DNA of 64,000 nucleotides from Aphelocoma coerulescens (Eukaryota; Chordata; Aves; Passeriformes; Corvidae), in assembly GCF_041296385.1 (NCBI RefSeq), contig NC_091015.1, forward strand, positions 51,712,345 through 51,776,344. Reading direction: 5' to 3'. The notes under the pieces are model-generated. The model worked only from the letters and a program-made list of their open reading frames with translations, had not been told where the DNA came from and ran no database searches. This document shows positions 23,065 to 36,600 of the stretch, in pieces; position 1 is the first letter of the stretch, and every line of letters starts with the position of its first letter. The translations under genes and the position numbers were made by a program.

Positions 23065-25820
23065 AATGAGCAAATGAGGCTTTCTGTTTAGATTCTTGTA
23101 ACTAAGATCCTAGAGTCCAGTGAGCCCTGTCAAAAATGTCCACTAATATCTACTTGTATCATCAGGCAAGTTTATTTCATCTCTCTTCCTGCCCCTAGTA
23201 TTCGGTATTTTTTTCTTTATTAAAAAGGAGAATGCTGCATGGAAAGCCTACAAGAATGCATTTTACAGAGAATATTGGAAAATATCAATTCAGAATTCCC
23301 TTTTCACAATCCATGGCACAGCCAGTGCTAGAAGATGCTTACACTTTATCAGGAATCAGAAGCAATGCCAGACCTGCCTCTGTTTCTTACACTTGCAAAA
23401 TTAATACCAGTAAGCTTCATCTCAGAACGGACTTTGAGAGATTGTCTGGCAGATATATTCAAATGATAAATAATAGGGAGGAAATAATACTGTCTGGACA
23501 GAGTACCAGCTGAAAAAGGGGTAATATTGGTTCATGAAAATATTTTCTAATTATTGACATACTGCAGCTACTCAGCATGAGAGGCAAAAAAATGTTATCA
23601 TCTATCCATGTCCTCCTCTTTTTGAACTGTTCCCAGTACTAATTTCAGCAGAGGAGTATTCTGGACTGAAATCCTCTGGCTTTTCTGCTTAAAGGAACTC
23701 AAAGGCTGCACAAAATGTTGCAGGTTTTCTGACATTTTTGCAGTAATACTTTTGTCCTTCTGCCTTTTTGTGAGGCCAGGGATCCACAGCAACAGCCCTT
23801 TAGCTGAAAGCCTGTTGTAAACTGAACCAACAGTAGCAGATGTAGGAACAGATTTCCCTTGGGAAATAATGGCAAGTCAGTCTGACAGCTGTAGTGGAAA
23901 CTACTAGCAATGTTCATTGCCCTTGTAAATCTTGGGGATAAACACCCCTAACATGTCAATGACTGATGGTGGAGACTGACTAGAGTGTAGGTGCTCTAGT
24001 ACACAGCATGCATTCCTACGCTCTCATTGTGCAAAAATGGCAATGAATGATCATTTATATTGGGCAGGGTGCAATTGCCTGCGCTGTGTCACAGAGCTCG
24101 TGGGCAGCAGTGCTGGCGTGGGTGCAGATGCTTCTACGTGAACGTGTCATGGTGATCAGCGTTCATTGATTCTTTTACTCCCTTGTATTTGTTGCTGTCC
24201 AGGTGAATGCTTCTTCTTATTGAAGCAGAAATTGTTTATGCATAGCGCAGTGCCAAGAGCCGTGCAAACATTGAAATGTGGATATGATTCATTCCTGCTG
24301 ATGGAAGCAAACCCATGGCATAAGAGAAGGAAATTATTCTGTTTCTTTCCACCATGGCATGCACGTCTCTATAACAGGCCTGAGGGATTTCTAGTCTGGC
24401 TTTGCTCCCTATTGGGAAGAACATTTACTTTGCTTCCCCTGCTGCAGCCTTGCAGGAGAAGTTGGGCTGGCTGCACACCCTCTTCTGGGCTGAGACATGT
24501 ACCTGTCTCATGACAATGAAGCCTCCCTATAGGCAAATTTTTCCTCTCAGCCAACCTTCTTGATACCATCTTTTTGCCCTTTTTGCATTAGGGGGCAAGG
24601 AAATTACTGATGGGACATCAACAACGAGGGGAATTTCACTGGCAAAACCAGCAACCCGCTTGTAGTTGTTACTTTTTACTCATGCCTGGATCATCTTGCA
24701 GTGGTTTCTATGACAACAGAAAAATTATTTCTTAACATAAATCAAGTTTGTCAGACTTAAACTTGTGCATTGCATTTGCTGAAGGCTAGAAAAGCAATTC
24801 TGAGACCGAAAAGAGACAAACTGATCTGCTCTATGAAAATGGAACTACCAAGGATCTAAAATAGAAAAGATTCCTTGTTTTCCTAGGGAAATTTCCTCCG
24901 AGTATTACATTGTTGTTGTTCTTTTATATTTGATAAAGAAAAGCATAGGAATATTGAATATCAGAATTAATACACCTATATTTTAAATGCAGACACTTTG
25001 GGACAAATCAACTGTCTTTCTAAGGAAAGAAATGTGAATATTCAGCACACAAACAACATAGGAAAAAGAAGGAAGGAGAAAATTCATGGGAGCTCCTTTT
25101 CAGAAAATGTGAAAGGGTTTCTGAAAATCCCATTCTGTGCCTGTTTGATGCACAGGTAGTGATAATAGTTCTTGGTAATCTGGTCCCCAGAATGCAAAAT
25201 CATAAGTTTAACCTTTTACTTTCACATTGTTTCTCATCTTGTCCTCTGGCATCTTTTTCTTAGCCACTAAAAGTATAGTTCCTGTTGGCAGATTGCAGCA
25301 ACTGTGTTGCAAGCAGTTCATCCCTATGCCACGTGTTTCTGCTGCACAGCAATTAGCCTTTTAAAATGGTTTGAATTTTTTTACAGACTGAGTGATGAAT
25401 GGTAGCACCCCATATCTGTTTAATCTAGAATGATCATAATCTTTAGTTATGGCAAAACCGTTCCAGAAGCTTAGTGCTGTTTGTAGTATTGTATAAACTA
25501 TTGGTTCTAGGCAGTGGGTTACTTTTGCTAATCTAAAACTGGTGGTTAACAGGCTGTTTCAGTCGAGCTGTTTCTGACCAAGGGGGTATCCTGTTCATCC
25601 TGTGGAAGAGAACAAACTCCATCCCTAGATATGGAGAGTGGGCTGCAGTATGAGTATGGATGAGTATATTGCCTTCTGTCCACAGCACAGTTCCTGTTGG
25701 TCTCAGAGCTTCACAGAATGAGCAAAGGCAAAGCCTCACCTTTTGCTGCAGAAGGTAATGCGTTGTTTATTAGCCCTTCACTCTTTTAGTATTTGATTCA
25801 GCGGAACTCAGTAGGAGTGA

Positions 25821-25911
25821 TTTCTCTTTCCTTCCTTCCCATCTTCCTTTCTCTGTTTCTGCTCTACTTCCTTCTTGGCATCTCTTCTTTCTTCATCCTT
25901 CTCCTTCCAGC
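25821..25911. repeat. pyrimidine-rich tract
   Basis: About 90 bp of mostly C and T on the plus strand (TTTCTCTTTCCTTCC-type), ending in CTTCCAGC. It resembles a polypyrimidine/acceptor signal, but no open exon with recognisable content follows. Confidence 0.6.
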
Positions 25912-28900
25912 AATTCCAAGCCCAGCCTCAACTGCGTCTTGGCTTCATTTCTATTCCTCTCCATCTGCTAAAATGTATTCATGTATTATGTATCAAATGT
26001 TGACATTTATAATGTTGTCAATAAGGTTTTGAGTCAAAGCCTGAATAGAAACAAGCAAATTGTGCAGAGCATTTATATCTCATCAGTATAATTTCAGCCT
26101 ATTTTTAGACTGAAGAAAGGAAACACTGCATTTTGGACTTACTAAGAAGATTTCCTGAACAACCATGATAGATAAGAGCAATTTTTGTACTTTAATGGAA
26201 GTTTAAATGCCAAAGAATATGGTGGTTCCATATGGTTAACTCATGAATCAAGGTGACCCAGTGTTTCAAGAATCCTGTATCAAAGTAAACATATGCCACT
26301 GCAGTGAAGTGAATGTGCAGGCCTTTTGGAAAATCCACATACACACATATGCATGACTGGGAGTGGGGTTGTGTTCTTAAAGCTGTAATTCCACAGAAGT
26401 TTAGCATATGATCTAAAGCGGGGTTGCCCTCTGCCTTTCCTTACATGCTCTCTCCGTTCTTCTCTCATATTTGTGTGATCATACAATGAGCCAGTTAAGG
26501 GGGAGAAACTAGCAACTAATTTCATGAGGGGTGCAGCAGGAAAAAGAAGCATTTCCTTCCAGTTTAGCTCTCCAACTCACTGCAGGATTAGGTATGGTTT
26601 TTACCAGGGTGAGGGAGAGGCAAAAAATCCAGTCAGCAGCATCGTGAGGCAGAGGGGCAGGTAGTCAAGAGGTAACAGCAACCTTGGTCAGCTTAGACTC
26701 TGACAGAACTGCAGATTCAAGTGGGGATTTTGAAAATCTCAGGCACGACTTTGCTGTATCCATAAAAGCACGAGAGGTCTGTCAAACTTGCTTCAGAAGT
26801 ACTATGGCATTAGGGATGCTTAAATTTACAGCCCTGTTTTCCATTTCTTGTCTTTGATGTATTGATTGCTACTCTTCCTCCAAGATGTTTGCTATGCATC
26901 ACACTTTGACTTTAGGAGAGGTCTCAGACAGCTCTGGATATCTGGATAAGACAAATTTCCCCTGCTCTACAGATTTATTTGATTTATGTTTATGGGATGC
27001 CCATATTCTGACTGTTTGGATATGAACTCCATATACACCAGAATAATTTGATTGCAAGTTCCATAGGTCTTCCAATTACAAGATGATACAATCAGATGGA
27101 GGCAAAATATGAAATAGGATCAGGCATAGCACCAGTCAATGCTTATTTTTCCCAAAATGTGATTTTTTTTTTTTCTATTTCACTCAATAAAAGGTTCAGC
27201 ACTTGGAAGAAATGGAACAAAATATGATAGAAATCCTTAGGCGTGATTTCCTCTTGGTAAAAAACAACTGATATGAGCAAAACTTCAAGTTCTCCATTAA
27301 CATGATGAAATAAAGTATGAACTAGGCAAGGTAGACTAACATGTACATGGCTGAGTCTGGAAGGAACAGAGGTGAAAAGAGGTTAGAGATGAGAAGAGAA
27401 AAAACAATGGTTTTCTGAATGCTTCGGGTAGTCAAAGCCCTGCACAAATGCCCAGCTAGGTGAACTGTGTCCCCTTTACTCTTTGATCTTGGTCTGCAAA
27501 TGATTCATGGCATTCATTGATCCACTACAACAGCTTGCCAGTCAGTTATTAAGGAATCACGGCTTCTCTTTTTTTGCATCCCATCCTTGCTTTTACTTCA
27601 TTCAGTTAATCTCTCAGTGGTGTATTTGCAAGTGTGAAAGAAGCAGCACTGAAATGCAGAAGAGCTCTCTCTCTCTGTGTATGGCACTTCTGCCACACTG
27701 ACTTGTGTTTAAATGTTTTCTCTTCTGTTTGGTTCTTGCTGCTCCTGATCTTTTAAAATATATCTCATTTTCTCTAATTATTTTACAAACACGGACTGAA
27801 TCAAAGGACCCCCAGGGCAGAAAAAGTTCTGCTTTATTTGCTGTTAGAGGTCACCTACCCTGAATATTATATTCACAATTTATTTTTAAATTGCTGTTTA
27901 TCCACTCTAAGTAGTTCAACACATACATAATGTTCTAAATAACGACCTGGCCATGAAACACTCTGAGGACCACCCAAGAATTGCTGAACGCTTCCCACTT
28001 CCATGAGAGCTGAAGGCTCAAAGTAGCCCCCTGTGCTGTGCCTTAACTCTTCTGTCAGAGCAGGACTGAGAGGCTTCACCCTGATGCATCTGCTTCCCAT
28101 CTTTCCTGTTTGCTAAGTATCAGCTGACAGGTACCAACCAGACCAATTCATTTCTTTGCGTGTGTCCCAAAGAGAGAAGAGCTCAGCAGCACTTTTTCAT
28201 GCCTAGAACAACCTCTTGTAGCTATCCAGCCAAAGGAAATTAAATGTGGGAATATTTGCATGAAAATTCCAAATCCCATCCCTCAGTAGGTGAGCACAAG
28301 CCTTTTTGGGAGAATGTGCTTTGTATCACTCACAAGAGTTTACAGTTTAAATGTCTCATTCTGGTGTATGTGACACCCATGACTTCATCAGCTACGGTCT
28401 GACCCTGCAGTCCATCATAGGATTATTCCTTTCTGTCCTAAAATGGAGGCAAACCTTCTTTTCTCAGGAGGTGAATTCAGAAATGGAGTCAACCTACATG
28501 TGACTTACAGGAAGCAGTGTATTATCTAGTTTCCCTTTATTATTTATAGTCACCAGGACCCATTAAAGCTGTGAAGCTGCACAAATGTTTGCCAAACTGG
28601 AGCTGTACTCTTTTAACTCGTAGCGCACCTGGCAACACAATCCAAAATCTCATAGTTGACACCTGAGGGCATTGTCAGGGGGAAAAAACTAATGTTGTGA
28701 AGTGATTTCAAAAGGAATCAGAAGTGTTCAGTCATGAAGCTAATATTTGGCAAGGGAAAAGTGAATGTCTATAGAGAACACAAAATATGTTTTCAGAGGA
28801 TAGTGAATGGAGAAGGATATAAGACGGCTGTGCCATAACCAACAAGTGAGAAAATAAACTCTACCACTCACCGGAATTTTACATGGCAATACATTGTCTA

Positions 28901-30223
28901 GTGGGCTGTAATCTCAGCTAGGTAGGCTGGAATAACTCCATTAAAATCAGTGAACTCAGCAAATCCAGCTGGGGACATGGAGAATGATGTGTCTTTAGCA
29001 AGCCTTTTTGTTTAAGCCACACTTTGGTGCTTTCTATGCTGTTTGTTCTCCCCTTGTAACACACTACGGGCCAAACTCATTTTCCAAGGTTGTCCAGCGC
29101 CCAACCCTATCAGCATCACTGCTGCTCCTTTCAGAACCAGCACACGGAGAAGTGCAGCAGACTGGAACAAGATGCCCGTGCAGGGCAATGGTGACAAATG
29201 GTAGCCAGACAGGAATAGACTGGAGCCTCAAAGCAGCCCTCTGAGTTGGCCTGCCCTGGCCAGGACTGGCAGGACAGCCCAGGAGTGGCAGGGCCAGAGG
29301 TGCTTGGGCAGGCAGCGCTCCCATGGAGATGTTACGGCTCATCTCCTCTGCAGCTGCTTCTGCTCCTCCATTGTTTCCAGAGAAGCCAGGAACAGGCAAT
29401 TACAAACCTGAGCACAAGCTGGCCAATCTGTTGCCCCATTATATCCCTAGATCTGCCCTCTCTATGTCTAATGGAGCAATGAAGTCAGACACAGGGCACT
29501 CTGCATTCAAAGCACATGAGCAATTTTAAAGGAAAAGCAAAGCTTTGGACAACAAAGAACTTTGAAGGAGCTAAAAATTTTATTTTATGGCAAGCAAAAC
29601 ACATGCTTGTGATGAAATGACCTAGTCATATGCAACAGACAACTTGCAGAAAAACACCAGTGCTAAGCACAGAGCAGTTTGAAGGGAAACAGTTCTCCTG
29701 TCAGTTTTTTCAGGATTTGCTTATATTTTCCTTTGGTAGCATGGATGCAAGAGAGGAAAACCACCTGATTTGTTTTTCCCTCCAACTTATTTTCCCAGAC
29801 CTCTGCAAGTCAGAACCCACCATAGACAAAATTCTGGAGCAAACATCAGCTACATCAGACCTCCAGGTAAATGGATACCGTGGCTCAGAAAGTTCACTGT
29901 TCTCAAAATGAGTCACTCTTGTTATTCCCTCCCTCAGATTGCAAATGGCATTTACTGAGATTTTCTCTCTATCTTTTACCCATCATCAAATGCCCTTTAG
30001 GCTCGTGGGCAACACCAAATAAATATGACCCTGTCATATTATGGGCTAAGAGGAAAAGCCTAGAAGCTAAGCAAGGGTTGATGTAAATACACTGTCAAGC
30101 AGCCCACATATTCATCAACTAATGTCAGGCAAGCCTCCTGAGATGTTTATCAAGTTAAATGCTCAGTTCCTTTCCTTCTTTTCTCATTTTCTCCTGTTGC
30201 CTTTGGATTTGCTACCTGTCCAG

Positions 30224-30251
30224 AATAGTTGTCTTGGAATAGTTGTCTTGG
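30224..30251. repeat. 14-bp tandem duplication
   Basis: Two perfect adjacent copies of AATAGTTGTCTTGG. Confidence 0.85.
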
Positions 30252-33200
30252 TGTACTTTGGAACCACATGCTGGCTCTTCTGGCCGACTTTTTTGGAACA
30301 GTCCCATTCCTGAGCACTGCAGCTCAGGAGCAAAGCATTATGAATTGAAGCTTAATGAGTCCATTATTCAACTCCTCTCTAGATACAAGATGTCCTAATT
30401 TCTGAACAATGTGGACAGCTGCTGAGTTTTTTTGGCATAGTGAGGGCCTCTCTCTGGTCCTCCTCACCATGATTATAACCATAAGAACACAAATATTAAG
30501 GACCTGTTAGTTTTCCAGCATTTTTCTGCAACACCCTCAGAAATCACCAGGAGTATCTATTTTCCAATGAAAAGTCACTTTTTGCTGTCAGTAGGCAAGC
30601 AGTGAATTGTTTCTCTGACTTGGCAGTGAAAAGAGACCCAGGAATAACCTAGAAAGCAATTTTAGGTATTTTTTCTGTACTTTTTAGGGCAGTATAGATG
30701 TATGTCCTGAATGTCCTCTTCAGGTTAGCTATGCCCATTTGTGTTCGTCCCTCTACATATGCATTTATCCTGTGGTACAGGCTGGAATTATAAATCTTAG
30801 TCAGAAAGGTAGTCTTCTGAATGAAAATCAGTCCTGAGACTAAGGAGAAAATGGCTGGCATCCTCCACTTATGGTCAATGGTCAATGATAGGGATCTACC
30901 AAAAGCCTTTCAGCCCACCAAGCTTACACTCCTTTTTTAGGATGTGATAATTTTCCCCAGTGGTGGCCAGTCTCCACAGACTGTAGAAATAAGCTCTCTG
31001 TCAAGGTTTGTGTAGATGCTTGGTATCTGGAAGACTAAATTTGGGTAAAATGAATGTTCTCCTACATTAAAAGATTTTGTTAGTACTTTGGACATGATCA
31101 CCACAGATTGGACACTGCTTGGCCACTGTAATCCCTCATTTGGTATTGCAACTTCTGTTTTTTGGGCACTGCCTTTCTCCACCGACTCTGTAAGGAGCCT
31201 GAGGTTGGCCATTTTGGATCACAGAAGTCAAAACTTGTGTTTCCTTTCTCTCCTTCAAATGACCAGGGCTGTCAAACCTTGTGTTGGAGATAGCATTTTA
31301 ACCCCAGAATAGTTTTCATTTTTTATTTATGCATACATTTCTTTGCCTCTGCTCAAGCTGCCTGTATGTCAGATTCTGGCAATCAAGATGCAAAAAGGAC
31401 TGTATGGGACTGGGACTGGAAGAGGCCACTGTGCCACAAGAGAAGTTATGAGTGTCTTGGGGACGAGTCAAGCTCCTTGGAGGTAACCGGGTTCACCAAT
31501 TCTGCTGGAACATGGTAAGACAGGGATGGGTGTTACCAGCACTTGGAGCCAGATTTGTAATGTATATTTAGTTGTATGACACCCAGGCTTCATTTGCCAT
31601 TGAGAGGTACTCTATCCATGCCTATATTATTTGTGAGTTTGATCTTTATGGCCTAATTTTCAGAGATAGCTGTCTCCTCCAGCCCCAGTGACTCAAATTT
31701 TACTTTGGGGGATTTATTTCCTGTGAATTCTTAAATAATTGCCCTAATGATTACATAAGGGGGAAATATTGCTGCTTTATGTAAGAGGTGTGGGATTGGA
31801 CTCTTGAGGGTTAAGATTCTCCTGGCTATGATCATCTTCCCTGTTTGGTCAGCTCCAACAAATTGAAGACAAGCAGAACATCAGCACACAGTACACAATT
31901 ACATTTCTGACACGTTGCATCTTGCTGTGCTATCTCTTCTTAAATCAGAACCTGTTTTCACTCTTATAATTTAATAGAGTATGATATGAAGCCTTGAATG
32001 CATTTCTTTAAAATTTGACTAAAAATAGCTTTCCTTCCACAGTGAGCTCATGTCTTTTTGCTTTGTTTTATGGTCACTTGACTTCCATTTCATACATACA
32101 CATATTTTATGAAGTAGATTCATAAAAATTAGATCTGTAAATTATTAATTTACTTTGTGATTTATTTTAATAGTTTCCTGATATGAGTTCTCAGAAAAAG
32201 CGTTGGCTGTTATGTAAATGGACATTTTGCAGACTTAGCACCTCTTCTTTTACATAAACATAGTCAAGTATATACTTTTATGCTTTTCATTTGAAAAGCA
32301 GTAGAGTTAGTGGCTCCTGAGGAAGAGTTTAATTTACATACTTTTGTCGCCTTTGGGTTTTGTTAATCTCTGTGACTCTAGGTTTGCAAAATAAGATGTA
32401 TAAATTCGTTGACCGGACATAACTTAAGGCCCTGCACTAAGCAAAAACTGGGCTCTGTTCCTACTGAGTTAGATATCTGGAGTGAAGTTGTGGGAAAAGC
32501 TCTAATTTTAATTTTTCAACCCTCTAAGACAACAGGGCTTCAAGGCCTAACTATATTATCTTCTGCTTCCCAAGGTTTTCTGTTAACTCTGGGAAATCAA
32601 CATCTGCTGGGAACTCTCTGTATAATCCCTGGTCAGATGGTTGGCCCCTTCATGCTCCACTTATGTCTTAAATCCCTTTGCTGTGTACAGCGCAATTGGG
32701 TTTCTTGTCCCTGCATGGATTGTCCATTTTTATAACTACACTTTGCAGCACAAGACCTGGGCATTCTTGTAGGCAAATGAAAACGTAAAAGCAGTGTTTT
32801 AAAGAGAGCTGTATCTCTGGTCCAGAGTTTCTCTGCCATATCTGTCACAAACCAAATTGCTTAAGGAGGGTGAGAAGGGAATTCACATTCCCAAAGTTCA
32901 ATCAAAGAAAAAAGCCCTGCTCATGCTGCCTCATTAGCCTGGCATTGGTTTGTGGAGCAAATGCCATCAGGGCCAATGTTTGTTCAGGGGAGCTGTGACT
33001 GATTACCAACAATGATGGGCCTGATTGGTCCGAAGGCCTGAAGAGACCTGCAAGGGGATTAACACTGGAGAACAGAAAATGCTCTTGGCACAAAGGACCT
33101 CATTAGAATAGATTTAGTTGTGTAAAGAAGACAAATTTGAAGGTGTCAGTTATGTTCCAAGGAAAACCCCTTTGTGACAGGACGCTTCATGAGCACAAGG

Positions 33201-33279
33201 GCTGTAACATATTTACTCTGTTAAGGATATTCAGGACCAATGCATTAAATGTGGTGGTGAAAATGAATAAGGAGATTTG

Positions 33280-33304
33280 AAAAAAAAAAAAAAAAAAAAA
33301 AAAA
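33280..33304 (+). repeat. 25-base poly-A tract
   Basis: Uninterrupted run of 25 A. It is one of two long A tracts on the same strand about 280 bp apart. The flanks are not a recognised element. Confidence 0.9.
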
Positions 33305-33586
33305 GGAGAAGTCGGAGCCAAGCTTAGGTTTCATGTGTGTTAGAAGCTGTGCCTTGTGGCTCAAAAAGCTGTAACATTGGTTAAAGGGAATCTGAGCTTG
33401 TTTGCAGAAGGATGCAGTTTCAACAGACTTGCAGAAATCTGAAATATTAGTGACATTAAGACCACTTGATTACACATCACCAGATCAGTATGACTTTTCA
33501 GAAAGCATTTGTTAGAATGTCCAGAAAGAAATCTGCTGAACAACAGGGTTCAAATATTTCCTCTCACTATTAGGCCACTATGACTG

Positions 33587-33616
<30 letters not shown>
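33587..33616 (+). repeat. 30-base poly-A tract
   Basis: Uninterrupted run of 30 A, the second of the pair. The 282 bp between the tracts has no open frame with recognisable content. A retroposed transcript is possible, but no target-site duplication is obvious. Confidence 0.9.
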
Positions 33617-33620
<4 letters not shown>

Positions 33621-36600
33621 GCAAATCAAATCATGGTGTTCGTGCAGTTTAGCAGGATAGCCAAAAGGACATCTGGCAAGTGGCAGAAGCTCAGCCGTGG
33701 ACTCCTTTGTCTCTTAATCAAAGGGAAAACAATGGGAAGAGATGTCCCGTATCACTGCTGCACAGTAGCTTGTTTTTGTACTTTGCATTTGAAAGGAGAC
33801 CTGATACTGATCTTCACAGTAAACCTGATTTCCAAAGAGACCTCCGTAGAGGGTATAAGCACTGAGCACTTAAAAAAATCTGAACCCTGCAAGACAATTA
33901 AGATCATTCCTGATTTCATCACATGGTGATATAGCTGGTCTCTCAGCAGTGTGTAAGTGCCAAAACAAGAGTCTCCACGAAGCCATCCCTCATCATGGAC
34001 ATAGACAGAGATACCTCAGGAGACAGGAACGTTCCAGTTGACTCTACAGCTTGAAGCTTCCTTAGTGCCAGCAGGAGCTTCAGAAGGTAAAGTCCTGGGT
34101 ACGCTGAAGTTGTGCTAAGAGTGTGGTTCTACTTTAAAGGGAAACTCTATGGAAACCTAACAGAAGAGCTGTTTCATAGAAACATCCCACCTAACATTGA
34201 GAAAATGGTATGGAGTATCATGACCGAACACTAGAATTGTCAGTGTTACAACCTTAACTCTGTCCCTTGGTCCATCACCGTTCCAGTCTGGCAGGGCACA
34301 TTTTAGGCAGGCTGAAAGGAAATTTTGAACAGTCTATAGCTTCCATTAATGTGTATCTTAAGCTATTTCTCCCAGCATGTCTGAAGTCCCTCCCAAGCCA
34401 GTGGTCTTTTGTGTGTCCCATCCCATCATCATTCTCCCCTCCCTCCAAAATGCTTAAAGCAATGCTCTTTCTTAGCTGATACCTCTTTCCTGTGGAGTCT
34501 AACGGAGGGAAAACTCTGCTCCTGCTCTGTAAATCCCCCATTTAGTCTGAGAAAGACATTTATCAAATTTATTATCAGCTAAGCATTACCTGCTTCAGGT
34601 GATTCCTGAAGACTATAGGAGGTGACAGTTTAGAGAACAGCCATACCTCTACTCCCATACCTGGATTGTATCTTTTTCCTGCTCCAACAGGCAGCAGGAA
34701 TGTGAAACAAATATTGTCCTTTCACTGTTGTTAAATTGCGGCCAAGAATGCTACAACTGCAAGTTCATCAGCTTAATCAATATTAACAGTAATCACAAGA
34801 AAATTTCTTCAGATTAAATGAGAAATGTTTTCATTTCAGATGAAGACCTTCAACCAGCACTCAACCATGAAGTAGATGTCTGCTGGTTGTTCATCATTTT
34901 GTCATATTTTAACTCTCATTTATAACTGGGTTGTATTTTTTTGAAAAGAAAAAAATCCCAAACTATAAAGTTCCCCTGTTCTTGGTGGTGAATATTTTGC
35001 TGCACAGCTCATGACATCTGAATGTACATATAACTTACCTGAACAGAAGAACTCTTTCCAGTTCCTCATCAACCATTAATAATGTTGTTGTTAACCAATA
35101 CCTGAGTTCTGTATCATAAACTGTGCTGATTTTTACTTCTTGCAGACTGCAGATCCCCATTACTTGGGGGGGAAAAAAAGGGGTTATGTAGGTGACTGTC
35201 TCCATTAATTAAGCTATTCAAATCCAATTAGGTTTTTCTAGAGGGAACTTTATCTCATTACAGTTCTCTTAACTTAAACAATAAAACAAACAAGCAGAAG
35301 CTACAAACCCAATCTCGCTGTTCCCCATGTCACGATGAGTTAATGCCCTGCTGGCCAGAAAGTGAGCAGTGATGCTAACATGTCTAGTCAGGCCTGCTCT
35401 TGCCTTCATTTAAGGAGGGGAGCGACTCTGATGTTCATTAGAGATACTCATCACTGTCACAAGAGAATGGCAAGTCTTCACACCACAGCAGCAGTGGCCC
35501 ACCATGGTCCTCATATTCCAGCAGCAAGAAGCTTTTGGATGAAACTTGCCTTTGTAGGCAATCACAAGCCTGGTTACTGCATTTAAAGGTGAGGCCAAAG
35601 TTCTGTTCTTGATTCAAAAGGCACTGCCTATAGGGTGAGAGCGTAGCACGTGTGAGGATTTCCAGGACTAAGGCTCAGCATCGTTGTTTCTCACACAGGA
35701 TTTCACCCAGTCACGTGGAAGTGAAATGCTACCACACACCAAGTTGTTTTGCCATCTGGACACTGCTGGAAGCATTTTGCTTCTCATAAACAGACTGAGA
35801 TCATCTTTCCTCATTAGCTAGGTCATTGAATGGCTAGCTATCTTGCCATATTACAACATGCACACTCCAATGCCTAATCATTTCAGACCAATAGCCTCCA
35901 AAAAAACAAAAATAAGGACAGATTCATAATTTTAGATTTCTTTGCTGAAAGATGCCCCAAACTCATGTTCAATGCTACTTGGCAGTGTGAATGAGCACCA
36001 GGTCATTTACTCAGCAGTGACAGTGATTGGCAGCTCTAAGAGAAATACCCAGATGTTCCTGTTCATTTCTTGCCACCTTGCAGGACACTGGCAGCTGATT
36101 GTAATCCAAGAGAGGACTCATAAAACCAGAAGGAGGGGGTAATAAAGGCCAGATATGCTGGGGAACCCATGAGACCAGGGAACAGGCTGTTCTGTCAGTG
36201 ACTCAGAAGCAACCTCCTCCCTTAGGAGTCATTATATGTTTTTTTTGTTAGAGGGCAGGATTTGAATTAATGAGAGACTTGATGGATATAGGTAGTAATA
36301 TTTCTATTTGGGAATTTGCATAGTCAAGAAGAACAATCTAAGCAATCTCTGAGTGCTCATAAAAATGTGTAGCCCCTGAACTAGAACAATGTAGGACTTG
36401 GCAAGCTGGATCTCTAAACCCTTTTGCCCATAGTAGGTGCAATTGCTGGCATACATGTGGAACTCAGTAGTTACCAGGGATGAAGCAAACTGAGAATTGG
36501 TTTCAACACTGAACATCACCAACAAGCCTGAGAGAGAGAAAACAAATATGCCAAAGTAGTTTTAAATGAGAGGGTTTCAAAACACTTGTCATTGATATCA

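Larger units (their letters stand above)
21581..33270. other. intergenic sequence, no gene seen
   Basis: About 11.7 kb of non-coding sequence. Landmarks are a short hairpin at 23034-23064, a pyrimidine-rich tract at 25821-25911 and a 14-bp tandem duplication at 30224-30251. No recognisable transposon, RNA gene or coding exon was found. Confidence 0.6.
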
